The translations under genes were made by a program, and so were the position numbers. Positions 1-6,109 of a DNA stretch of 24,724 nucleotides are shown here, piece after piece. Source of the DNA: Chloroflexota bacterium (GTDB taxonomy: Bacteria; Chloroflexota; Anaerolineae; Aggregatilineales; Phototrophicaceae); NCBI GenBank assembly GCA_003242205.1, contig QGUR01000020.1, positions 1 through 24,724 on the forward strand. The letters run 5' to 3'. Every line of letters begins with the position of its first letter. Within the stretch, counting starts at the first letter, position 1. Below the pieces are notes generated by a model that did not search any database, was not told the origin of the DNA, and saw nothing but the letters and a program-made list of their open reading frames with translations.

Positions 1-1214
1 ATGGACAGAAAGGGCAAAGCGGGTTTCCAGAACCTAACGAGAAAGGCGATACCCTGATCGAACACCTCATTGCCGGTCGGGCCGACGATTTCGGTGAAGA
101 TGATCTCTTCGGCTTCCGCGTTCGCAGGCGACACGCCGGTATTGATCGTTCCCGACTCGGCGCGCAGCTCGGCACGCTTCTGGGCAGCGCGGATCCAGGC
201 TTCGGTCGAAGTCATGGTCGCGGCCAGCGCGCAGGCTCCTTCATAGTTGGCGGAGTTGGTCGGGATAGCCCAGGCGCTACCGGTCGCCATGCTGATGGGG
301 TTGCCTTCGCGGTCGGTGAACGCCTTGAACGCGATCGGCGCGTCTGGCGACACGTCCGCCAGCACGTTCATGTACCACTGTTCCATCGGCCAGAAGCCAA
401 CCTGATCGGCGACAATCTGGTTATTGCTGCCGAAGAAATCCCACGTGTCGCGGAACGCCATAAACTCGGCGCGACCGCCCGAAGGTTCATGCTGGCTGAA
501 AGCGTATTCCAGCGCTTCAACCGCTTCCGGCGAGTTCAACATTGCGGTCCGGCCGTCGTCAGAGAGCAACTGGCCGCCATTGGCACGTACCCACAGCGGG
601 AAGAATTCCGGCAGCTTGGGATCGAAACCGATGCGCGTGACCCGGCCGTTTTCGATGCGCGTCAGCGCTTCATTGAGTTCGGTCAGGCGATCCCAATCGG
701 TGGTGCTGATGTCATCGAGCGTGAGGCCGGCTTCTTCGACTGCGGCCGTGTTGATCATCAGGTAGATGTTGTTCCAGAAGTCGGGAATACCGTAGATTTC
801 GCCATTGATGGTAACCTGTTCAACCGCCGCCTGACGGAAGATGCTCATATCGATGCCCATGTCCTCAATGCACTGGGTCAGCGGCTGGAGAGCGCCACGG
901 ACGGCATAGGTGCTGAGGAGCGCACGGTCGATATAAACGGCGTCAGGCGGAGTGCCGCTGGCGACTGCGGTCAGGAACTGCTGTTCGTCGAGCGCGCCTT
1001 CGGTGAAGCTCACTTCGACGTTGGGATAGGTTTCCCTGAACAGGTCGACGCGCTCGGTGGCGATTTCGTCGCCTGTACCGAAACCCATCACATTGACTTC
1101 GCCCGAAATTTCGTCTTGCGCCTGAACGGGCGCGAGGACCGCCACCAGCGCCAGAGCGATGGCGGTTACTGTTGCAAACTGTGTAAGGCGTCGAAGCGTA
1201 ACAGACTGTTTCAT
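1..1214 (-). CDS. ABC transporter extracellular solute-binding protein, C-terminus cut by window edge
   Basis: A likely sugar-binding component of an ABC importer (SBP family 1, MalE/UgpB-like). Translation from ATG at 1214 gives about 404 residues with no stop before the left edge. Residues 1-32 form a signal peptide: basic start (KQSVTLRRL), hydrophobic core, and an A-x-A-like site (PVQA|QDE). There is no lipobox cysteine. The mature part has typical SBP-1 landmarks: an early region GEVNVMGFGTGDE, then ASGTPPDAVYID, then INGEIYGIPDFWNNIYLMIN. Family members are usually 400-440 residues, so only a short C-terminal piece should be missing. The start has a strong Shine-Dalgarno AAGGAG at 1227-1222 and lies 212 bp downstream of a codirectional LacI-type gene, which points to carbohydrate uptake. 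Permease genes would be expected beyond the left edge. The substrate cannot be told from sequence alone. Confidence 0.88.
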   Translation of the reverse strand, partial: MKQSVTLRRLTQFATVTAIALALVAVLAPVQAQDEISGEVNVMGFGTGDEIATERVDLFRETYPNVEVSFTEGALDEQQFLTAVASGTPPDAVYIDRALLSTYAVRGALQPLTQCIEDMGIDMSIFRQAAVEQVTINGEIYGIPDFWNNIYLMINTAAVEEAGLTLDDISTTDWDRLTELNEALTRIENGRVTRIGFDPKLPEFFPLWVRANGGQLLSDDGRTAMLNSPEAVEALEYAFSQHEPSGGRAEFMAFRDTWDFFGSNNQIVADQVGFWPMEQWYMNVLADVSPDAPIAFKAFTDREGNPISMATGSAWAIPTNSANYEGACALAATMTSTEAWIRAAQKRAELRAESGTINTGVSPANAEAEEIIFTEIVGPTGNEVFDQGIAFLVRFWKPALPFLS

Positions 1215-1290
1215 GACAGAACTCCTTAATCTTAACGGCCGGGAAGCGCAGCATTCCGCGCCCGCGCATTCACCACACTGATGCAGGGAA

Positions 1291-1306
1291 ATTGCCAGGC
1301 GGCAAT
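1291..1306 (-). repeat. Inverted repeat in leader of the solute-binding protein gene
   Basis: A perfect 6-bp inverted repeat ATTGCC-AGGC-GGCAAT lies between the putative promoter and the start of the solute-binding gene, just downstream of the predicted transcription start. It could be an operator half-site pair or a small leader hairpin. No U-tract follows, so it is not a terminator. Confidence 0.35.
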
Positions 1307-1317
1307 ACCTGACCTAT

Positions 1318-1346
1318 AGTGTATCCGTGTTTATTTATTTTGTCAT
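1318..1346 (-). promoter_or_regulatory. Putative promoter of the solute-binding protein gene
   Basis: On the minus strand a -35-like ATGACA (1346-1341) is followed after 17 bp by a -10-like TACACT (1323-1318). The -35 lies inside an inverted repeat ATTTAT-N6-ATAAAT (1333-1350), a possible regulator site. It does not match the two operators in front of the LacI gene. The leader would be about 100 nt. Confidence 0.45.
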
Positions 1347-1426
1347 AAATCTCCCTTTCAACACGCTTGATACAGATGAGAAAGGTGGGATCGTTCAGGT
1401 GCGTTCATCATGAATTAGCCCGTTCG

Positions 1427-2491
1427 TCAGCGCGAGGAATCGGAGCCGGTTTTCTCCGTTTCCGAATGTCCATCGACTGTGGCCGTCGTTCCTCTCTCCT
1501 TTAAATGCACCTGAATGACAATTTGCTGGTTGGCGCGTTCCGGGTTGTTCAGCCGGCTGAGCAGCAGTTCGACCGCCATGCGTCCGGATTCGGCGAGCGA
1601 TTGGCTGATCGTTGTCAGGTCGATATGTTCGGCGATGTCGATGTCGTCCAACCCGATCACCGAGAGATCGTCCGGCACGTGCAGGCCGAATTCGCGCGCG
1701 TGATGGATGACGCGAATCGCCAGCTCATCAGCGGGTGCAAAAATCGCCGTCGGGCGCTCTGGTAGTTCGAACAGCTCGCGCAGTTTCTCGCGAATGCCTA
1801 TGCGCGATACCGGCACATACTTGATGTAACTCTCCGGAAGCGGGATGCCGTGTGCATTCAGGGTGTCCTGAAAGCCCCGAAATCGCTCCACTTCGGGATG
1901 AATTGAGTAATCGGGATGCTCGCCAAAGTAGACATAGGCGCAGCGGCGGTGGCCTTTTGAAATCAGGTGTTGTGCCGCCAACCGCCCACCGCCGTAATCA
2001 TCCACAACAATGCAATTGAAATGCGGGTTGGCGCATTCGATCAACACCGTCTCCAACCCGGCGGATAGCAGGCGTTGCGCGGCTTCGTCGCTCACTGGCA
2101 GCGACATGATGATCAACCCGTCGAGATTGCCGCGCAGCGGGAGCGTTGACAGGTAACTGTCCAGCCTTCTGGCCGAGTCGACCGTGTAGATGACGAGTTC
2201 GTAAGGGGAGTTGGAGAGCGCGGTTGCCACACCGCGCAGGCGGTCGGTAAACGAGGGCGACGTGAAAAACGGCGTGATCACGCCAATGCGCCGGGTGTTC
2301 TGAAGCACGCGGGCGCGCGCTTCTGCCTTCGGCACGAAACCGAGCTGGTCGATGGCTTCCATCACTTTTCGCCGGCTGGCTTCGCTGACGCGTTCGGGTG
2401 TGTTGATCACGCGTGAAATCGTCGCAATGCTCAGCCCGGAGAGAGCAGCGACATCGTAAATCGTGGGAGGAGAACTCTTATTGGAGCTCAT
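1427..2491 (-). CDS. LacI-family transcriptional regulator
   Basis: A sugar-responsive repressor of 354 residues, the normal LacI/GalR length. The N-terminal helix-turn-helix is clear at residues 10-30 (TIYDVAALSGLSIATISRVI), followed by the hinge region (VMEAIDQLGFVPKAEARA). A periplasmic-binding-protein-like effector domain starts at RRIGVITPFF. It ends with typical signatures such as PDDLSVIGLDDIDIAEHIDLTTI and the RMAVELLLSRL dimer helix. The ATG at 2491 has no obvious Shine-Dalgarno. It sits upstream of, and codirectional with, the solute-binding protein gene and most likely controls that uptake locus. Its own promoter is overlapped by two operator-like palindromes, so autoregulation is likely. 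The inducer is unknown. Confidence 0.95.
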   Translation of the reverse strand: MSSNKSSPPTIYDVAALSGLSIATISRVINTPERVSEASRRKVMEAIDQLGFVPKAEARARVLQNTRRIGVITPFFTSPSFTDRLRGVATALSNSPYELVIYTVDSARRLDSYLSTLPLRGNLDGLIIMSLPVSDEAAQRLLSAGLETVLIECANPHFNCIVVDDYGGGRLAAQHLISKGHRRCAYVYFGEHPDYSIHPEVERFRGFQDTLNAHGIPLPESYIKYVPVSRIGIREKLRELFELPERPTAIFAPADELAIRVIHHAREFGLHVPDDLSVIGLDDIDIAEHIDLTTISQSLAESGRMAVELLLSRLNNPERANQQIVIQVHLKERGTTATVDGHSETEKTGSDSSR

Positions 2492-2521
2492 TCTGTATCA
2501 GACGAATGCGGCGTCAGGCTG

Positions 2522-2549
2522 TGAAAGTGCTTTCTTGTAAGCACTTACA
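2522..2549. promoter_or_regulatory. Two abutting LacI-type operators
   Basis: Two 14-bp near-palindromes lie directly end to end: TGAAAGTGCTTTCT (2522-2535) and TGTAAGCACTTACA (2536-2549). Both fit the LacI/GalR operator layout TGNAANNNNTTNCA; the second is palindromic except for its central dinucleotide, and the first has one outer mismatch. They lie just downstream of the -10 element of the LacI gene, touching it at 2549, which is a classic repressing position. Centre-to-centre spacing is only 14 bp. Confidence 0.75.
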
Positions 2550-2578
2550 TTATCCGCCAAATGGTTCGTGGTTGTCAA
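2549..2578 (-). promoter_or_regulatory. Sigma-70-type promoter of the LacI-family gene
   Basis: On the minus strand a perfect -35 TTGACA (2578-2573) is followed after 18 bp by a -10 GATAAT (2554-2549), five of six matches to TATAAT. It gives a leader of roughly 50 nt to the LacI-family start at 2491. The -10 abuts the paired operators. Confidence 0.75.
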
Positions 2579-2710
2579 CAAACCAGCCAGTTGGATCATA
2601 AGGCAATGGAACTATCTGCGCCGGAAGCCGGCTATGACGGCGGACGTATGGACATGCCGCCGAAGATGGGCTGAAGCGATCTGGGCAGTGACGCGTGAAA
2701 CCGCTTCCTG

Positions 2711-3403
2711 ATGTTAAGATTAGCCCATGCGCGACAGAGCAGAAGGAGGACGATCATCGAAACCGTACATCAGAGCCAGCCGGTGCTTTCGGCGGGCATG
2801 GCCATCGAGGAGGCGACTGCCGCGTTGGTCATGCTTCACGGTCGTGGCGCGTCGGCGCAGGACATTCTCACGCTGGCGCGAGAGCTTAATCTCGACGGAT
2901 TTGCCTGCCTCGCACCACAGGCAGCGGGCAATACATGGTATCCCTATCCCTTCATGCAGCCGGTGGCACGGAACGAACCTTATCTATCGTCGGCGCTGCA
3001 GGCGGTAGCCGCTGTCTTCAAGCGCCTGTCCGACGGCGGCATCGCGCCGGACCGCGTGATCGTGCTCGGATTCTCGCAGGGCGCATGTCTGGCGCTGGAG
3101 TACGCAGCGCGGCATCCGCGGCGCTATGGCGGCGTCGTGGGCTTCAGCGGCGGGCTGATTGGCGAGGGCGACCGCTTGCGCGACTATGATGGCTCGCTGG
3201 AAGGGACGCCGGTTTTTCTTGGCTGTAGCGACGTCGATCCATACATCCCGCTTGAGCGCGTGCGCCAGACCGCTGTCGTTCTGCGCCGCCTGAACGCCGA
3301 GGTTGAAGAACGTATCTATCCCGGCATGGGGCATATGATCAATCAGGATGAGGTGAGCTATTTGCAAAGCCTGATGGATGGACTGCGCCAGCCACATCGC
3401 TAG
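2711..3403 (+). CDS. Phospholipase/carboxylesterase family alpha/beta hydrolase
   Basis: A serine hydrolase of the carboxylesterase/phospholipase (YpfH/EstB-like) family. Visible motifs: the oxyanion strand ALVMLHGRGASAQDIL, the nucleophile elbow GFSQGA, the acid in GCSDVDPYIP, and the histidine in PGMGHMIN. These complete a Ser-Asp-His triad. No signal peptide is seen, so it should be cytoplasmic. The coordinates use the outermost ATG (2711), giving 230 residues, but that ATG lacks a ribosome-binding site. The strong Shine-Dalgarno AAGGAGGA (2743-2750) instead places initiation at in-frame ATC 2756, giving 215-216 residues, the usual family length, and an N-terminus (ETVHQSQPVLSAG) that looks like homologues. 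Other in-frame choices are GTG 2783 and ATG 2798. The substrate is unknown. Confidence 0.88.
   Translation: MLRLAHARQSRRRTIIETVHQSQPVLSAGMAIEEATAALVMLHGRGASAQDILTLARELNLDGFACLAPQAAGNTWYPYPFMQPVARNEPYLSSALQAVAAVFKRLSDGGIAPDRVIVLGFSQGACLALEYAARHPRRYGGVVGFSGGLIGEGDRLRDYDGSLEGTPVFLGCSDVDPYIPLERVRQTAVVLRRLNAEVEERIYPGMGHMINQDEVSYLQSLMDGLRQPHR
2743..2750 (+). promoter_or_regulatory. Strong Shine-Dalgarno inside the carboxylesterase ORF, pointing to an ATC start
   Basis: AAGGAGGA is a near-perfect anti-16S match. The codons at normal spacing are ATC (2753) and ATC (2756), both in frame with the esterase. No ATG, GTG or TTG is near. The nearest canonical starts are 32 bp upstream or 33 and more bp downstream. 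Confidence 0.6.
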
Positions 3404-3427
3404 CTTCAAAATGCGTGACGATGCAGC

Positions 3428-3480
3428 GGGCAGAAGTGTAGAGCGCGTGCAACCTCGGCATTTCTGCCCCCGCGCGCTCT
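3428..3480. repeat. Interleaved inverted repeats (possible pseudoknot or alternative hairpins)
   Basis: Two inverted repeats interlock downstream of the esterase gene. GGGCAGAA (3428-3435) pairs with TTCTGCCC (3462-3469), and the stem can extend to 12 pairs with two G-U. AGAGCGCG (3440-3447), inside that loop, pairs perfectly with CGCGCTCT (3473-3480) outside it. The order a-b-a'-b' is that of a pseudoknot or of mutually exclusive hairpins. No U-run follows on the plus strand, so a simple intrinsic terminator is not indicated. Confidence 0.5.
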
Positions 3481-3595
3481 GCTGGCGCCGGAACAACGAT
3501 GCCGGACGATGTGCTGGAGCGAAGTGAGTCGTTTCTGGATGCCGCTCCTCAGTTGCCTGATAGTCCTGTGACGGTCGCCTGCGTGCGTGGTGCGC

Positions 3596-3883
3596 TTAAC
3601 GGTAGTGCTCAAAAAAGCGGATTTGTTCTTCGGTGAGCGGTTCGCGTTTCAGCAGGCGGATTTCGACTGCCTCTTTGCCATCGGCTTTCCTGCTGCGAAC
3701 CGAAATCCACGTTTCGCGCTGCCATTCATTAAAGGGCGGTTCGGCGCCAGTGCGCGGCGGCACGATGATGGTAAAGCGGATGCCCGGACGGCGGTACGGC
3801 TCGGATGGCTCGATGCCGATGTAGAACGTCGCCGCTGTCTTGTAGATCGTAATTTCTCCCGCCTGATACTTCTTGACCGCCAC
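3596..3883 (-). CDS. Small conserved-looking protein of unknown function
   Basis: A 95-residue protein that I do not recognise. It starts at GTG 3883; an in-frame stop lies eight codons upstream (TAG), and GAGG lies a few bases before the start. The protein is soluble and charged. The N-terminus (MAVKKYQAGEITIYKTAATFY) is strand-like, the middle is rich in proline (IVPPRTGAEPPFNEWQ), and the C-terminus is helical and charged (REPLTEEQIRFFEHYR). It has no membrane segment, signal peptide or cysteine. It is alone on the minus strand between plus-strand genes, with a long upstream non-coding region that could hold its promoter. The overlapping plus-strand reading frame is Arg/Phe-rich and looks like a shadow. 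Coding status is probable, not certain. Confidence 0.55.
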   Translation of the reverse strand: MAVKKYQAGEITIYKTAATFYIGIEPSEPYRRPGIRFTIIVPPRTGAEPPFNEWQRETWISVRSRKADGKEAVEIRLLKREPLTEEQIRFFEHYR

Positions 3884-3992
3884 CGGTTGACCTCGGAGAA
3901 ACTATGGTGAACGGAGGACTGGGCGACAAGCGCGCCCGTTAGCTTGGACGTGGCGGGCGTCGGTAGCTCTTGGCTGTTATATTCCTGTAGCA

Positions 3993-4005
3993 ATCATACC
4001 GTTTT
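3993..4005. repeat. 13-bp direct repeat, copy 1
   Basis: ATCATACCGTTTT, identical to the copy at 4195-4207 and 202 bp away from it. An exact 13-mer in a region this short is unlikely by chance. It may be a regulator site or the trace of a duplication. Confidence 0.5.
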
Positions 4006-4194
4006 AGCTGCTGTACATACAAAAATAAGCCTCGCGTCTTCAGGCTGTAACCTGTATCAGCGCGTTACATTCAATTTGCGTTGAGCTTCCTCGATCAATC
4101 ACAAGGATCGCACGAGGCATTTCCGAGGCGAATGCGCTTGCCTGTGCGCCTGATTGACGGTTCCGCACCAAATTGCAGATAGATTGCCATGACG

Positions 4195-4207
4195 ATCATA
4201 CCGTTTT
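4195..4207. repeat. 13-bp direct repeat, copy 2
   Basis: ATCATACCGTTTT, the same orientation as the copy at 3993-4005. Its 3' half (CCGTTTT, 4201-4207) also forms one arm of an inverted repeat with AAAACGG at 4223-4229. Confidence 0.5.
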
Positions 4208-4234
4208 GTCGGTGGCCCGCTGAAAACGGCGGGC
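4201..4234. repeat. Competing hairpins upstream of nusB
   Basis: CCGTTTT (4201-4207) can pair with AAAACGG (4223-4229). GCCCGC (4215-4220) can pair with GCGGGC (4229-4234). The second pair uses the loop and edge of the first, so the two helices are interleaved and nearly exclusive. They lie upstream of the predicted nusB -10, so any RNA role needs a start site further upstream or a transcript from the other strand. Confidence 0.4.
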
Positions 4235-4251
4235 TGCCGCGACGCTTCGCA

Positions 4252-4280
4252 TGGTCAAAGGGGAAAAATCCGAGTACACT
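4252..4280 (+). promoter_or_regulatory. Putative promoter of the nusB-tat operon
   Basis: A -10-like TACACT (4275-4280) is preceded at 17 bp by TGGTCA (4252-4257), four of six matches to TTGACA. It gives a leader of about 45 nt to the GTG start of nusB. The -10 is the same unusual variant seen at other promoters in the window. Confidence 0.45.
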
Positions 4281-4329
4281 AGGCATCGAATCGTGACGTA
4301 ACGTTTCAGAGTTAGAGGCAGGTATTTCC

Positions 4330-4854
4330 GTGAAGGGTTTTCACGAACTGGACCCATCGGAGCGCCCGAAAGGCGAGGTAATCCAGCACGATCCGCCGGT
4401 CAACGAGCGCAGCCTCGCCCGTCGCATCAGCCTGCAAATATTGTATGAAGTCGATAGCGCCGGCCACCCGCCAGGTAGTGTCACGGCCATTCACCTTCAG
4501 GCGCGGGATGTGCCGCGCAAGGCGGCGCGTTACGTGCGCCAACTGGTCTCAGGTGTCGTGGAGCACCGGGCAGCGCTGGATCGAGCCATTCAGCGTTACG
4601 CGCCCGAATGGCCCATCGAACAAATGGCGATTGTCGACCGAAATGTGCTGAGGCTGGCGATTCTCGAATTCGCGGTCTTTCAGTCGACGCCGGTCAGCGT
4701 GGCTATTGATGAAGCGGTACAACTTGCCAAGTTGTTTGGAGCCGAAAGCAGCCCCGGATTCGTCAATGGCGTGCTCGGCGCACTATCGGAGGATGAGGCG
4801 CTGATTGCCGCTCTGCGAGCGCCACGGGCCAAGGGTGAGGAGACGAGCGAATGA
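4330..4854 (+). CDS. nusB: Transcription antitermination factor NusB
   Basis: The RNA-binding antitermination factor that, with NusE (S10), NusA and NusG, joins the rRNA antitermination complex. The all-helical NusB fold is recognisable: SLARRISLQILYEVD near residue 30, DVPRKAARYVRQLVSGVVEH, the conserved W in APEWPIEQMAIVDRNVLRLA, and the C-terminal signature PVSVAIDEAVQLAKLFG followed by PGFVNGVLGAL. The start is GTG at 4330 with AGAGG and CAGG upstream, giving 174 residues. About 25 N-terminal residues precede the fold, a modest extension. It overlaps the next gene by ATGA, so nusB and tatB are translationally coupled. Annotation is secure; the exact start is less so. Confidence 0.93.
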   Translation: MKGFHELDPSERPKGEVIQHDPPVNERSLARRISLQILYEVDSAGHPPGSVTAIHLQARDVPRKAARYVRQLVSGVVEHRAALDRAIQRYAPEWPIEQMAIVDRNVLRLAILEFAVFQSTPVSVAIDEAVQLAKLFGAESSPGFVNGVLGALSEDEALIAALRAPRAKGEETSE

Positions 4855-5312
4855 ACGTCTTTGGTGTCGGCGGTATGGAGCTGATCCTCATTCTCATCAT
4901 CATGCTCATCGTGGCCGGACCAAAACGCATGATCCAGTGGGCTTACATCCTTGGACAATACACCGCAAAGCTGCGGCGGATGTGGGAAGAAACGGTCGAT
5001 TATCTTCAGCAGGAAATCGACGAAGCCGGCGTGGATCTCAAACTGCCGAAGGAAGTGCCCACGCGGGCCAACATCAATCGCACGATTTCCGAAGTCATGA
5101 AGCCAGTGACCGCGCCTGTGGAAGAGGCGCTTAACGAGGTGGATAAGGTCAGTAAGCTGGCGTCGGATAAACCCGCGACAGCCAAACCTTCTCGCTCGGA
5201 ATCCGCGCAGGGCGCAACACCGGAGCCGGCAACCGACAACTCGAAACCGAGCTTTGGTACATGGTCTGGCGCGTCGACGACCGTCAGTAAGAATGGAGAG
5301 CAACCCTCGTGA
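4851..5312 (+). CDS. tatB: Twin-arginine translocase TatA/TatB family subunit (TatB-like)
   Basis: A small single-span component of the Tat pathway for exporting folded proteins. Residues 5-22 are the membrane helix with the conserved polar Glu (VGGMELILILIIMLI), followed by a GPKRM hinge and an amphipathic helix (QYTAKLRRMWEETVDYLQQE). The remaining ~70 residues form a Pro/Ser/Thr-rich tail. At 153 residues, with the GP-K-R hinge and an RR pair in the amphipathic helix, it resembles TatB more than the shorter TatA, but in this type of organism a single TatA/B protein may do both jobs. It overlaps nusB upstream (ATGA) and tatC downstream (GTGA), so the three are likely co-translated. Confidence 0.85.
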   Translation: MNVFGVGGMELILILIIMLIVAGPKRMIQWAYILGQYTAKLRRMWEETVDYLQQEIDEAGVDLKLPKEVPTRANINRTISEVMKPVTAPVEEALNEVDKVSKLASDKPATAKPSRSESAQGATPEPATDNSKPSFGTWSGASTTVSKNGEQPS

Positions 5313-6103
5313 GCCAGCGCATCACCCGACCTCCGGCCTCTTACAAACCGCCAACGCCGCCGGTTGAGGATGAGGACACTATCGAAGAAGGCCACGAGCT
5401 TCGCATGGGCTTCTTCGAACATCTGGATGAGCTGCGACAGCGGTTGTTCAAGGCGTTTCTGGCGCTGATTGTCGGAACAGGCGTCGGTATTGCCTTCGCG
5501 GGGCATGTGCTTGACTATCTGATTCAACCGTATGGCGAGCGGCTTGCCGCGCTGGGCCCAACTGAACCGGTCGTCGCCTATTTCCGCGTGTCACTGATGA
5601 TTGGCGGCATTCTGGCGATCCCGGTCATTACATATCAGTTGCTGATGTTCGTCCTGCCGGGGCTGACGCGGCGAGAAGCGCGCATTCTGCTGATGGCTTT
5701 GCCGGCGATCACGCTGTTATTTGTGGTGGGCGCGGCCTTCGCGTGGTTCATTCTCGTTCCCCCGGCGCTTGGATTTCTGGAAGGTTTTCAGCCGACGCTC
5801 TTCCGTCCGGAGTGGACGGCTGATCTGTATCTCGGCTTTATCACGTCGTTGATTTTCTGGATGGGCGTGGCCTTCGAAACCCCGCTGATCTTCTTCGTGC
5901 TGGCGATGCTGGGCCTTGTGAGCCCGCGCACGCTGGCGGGTAACTGGCGCATTGCGGTAGTCGGCTCGGCCATCGCGGCCGCGGTCATTACCCCGACCGT
6001 TGACCCGGTCAACATGTTCCTGGTCATGGCTCCGCTGCTGGCGCTCTTCCTGCTCAGCATTTTTCTGGTTGCGATTGGCAATCGAATCAACCTTGGGCGG
6101 TGA
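5309..6103 (+). CDS. tatC: Sec-independent protein translocase TatC
   Basis: The polytopic Tat receptor subunit that binds twin-arginine signal peptides. It starts at GTG 5309, overlapping the tatB stop. The cytoplasmic N-terminus carries the TatC signature FFEHLDELRQR at residues 35-45. Six membrane helices follow, with the conserved PGLTRREARILL loop and a closing helix pair (TPTVDPVNMFLVMAPLLALFLL split by the characteristic TPT-DP). The length of 264 residues is normal. The first ~30 residues are an acidic, proline-rich extension. It is adjacent to tatB and nusB, making a compact operon, and a separate tatA is not present in the window. Confidence 0.95.
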   Translation: MSQRITRPPASYKPPTPPVEDEDTIEEGHELRMGFFEHLDELRQRLFKAFLALIVGTGVGIAFAGHVLDYLIQPYGERLAALGPTEPVVAYFRVSLMIGGILAIPVITYQLLMFVLPGLTRREARILLMALPAITLLFVVGAAFAWFILVPPALGFLEGFQPTLFRPEWTADLYLGFITSLIFWMGVAFETPLIFFVLAMLGLVSPRTLAGNWRIAVVGSAIAAAVITPTVDPVNMFLVMAPLLALFLLSIFLVAIGNRINLGR

Positions 6104-6109
6104 GCCGGG

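Larger units (their letters stand above)
3884..4329. other. 446-bp non-coding region between the divergent small gene and nusB
   Basis: No convincing gene is seen. It is the divergent control region for the small minus-strand gene and for nusB. It holds a 13-bp direct repeat (3993-4005 and 4195-4207), a 6-bp inverted repeat TGTAAC-N12-GTTACA (4046-4051 and 4064-4069), competing hairpins at 4201-4234 and a putative nusB promoter at 4252-4280. A possible minus-strand -10, TATGAT, is embedded in each copy of the 13-mer, but neither has a good -35. No tRNA-like T-arm motif is present. Confidence 0.6.

Noticed and set aside
489..1229. A 246-codon plus-strand open frame opposite the solute-binding protein gene
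   Set aside because: The minus-strand frame has a signal peptide, a good ribosome site and family motifs. The plus-strand frame has none and is a shadow.
3587..3910. A 107-codon plus-strand open frame overlapping the small unknown gene
   Set aside because: Arg/Phe-rich composition and the lack of a ribosome site make it look like the shadow of the minus-strand frame.
4095..4286. A 63-codon minus-strand open frame in the nusB upstream region
   Set aside because: No ribosome site, no recognisable similarity and a cysteine/arginine-rich product. It overlaps the repeats and promoter-like elements, so it is not listed as a gene.
3884..4329. Possible tRNA, riboswitch or CRISPR content in the longest gap
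   Set aside because: No GTTCRANNC T-arm, no spaced repeats of CRISPR size and no match to riboswitch cores that I recognise.
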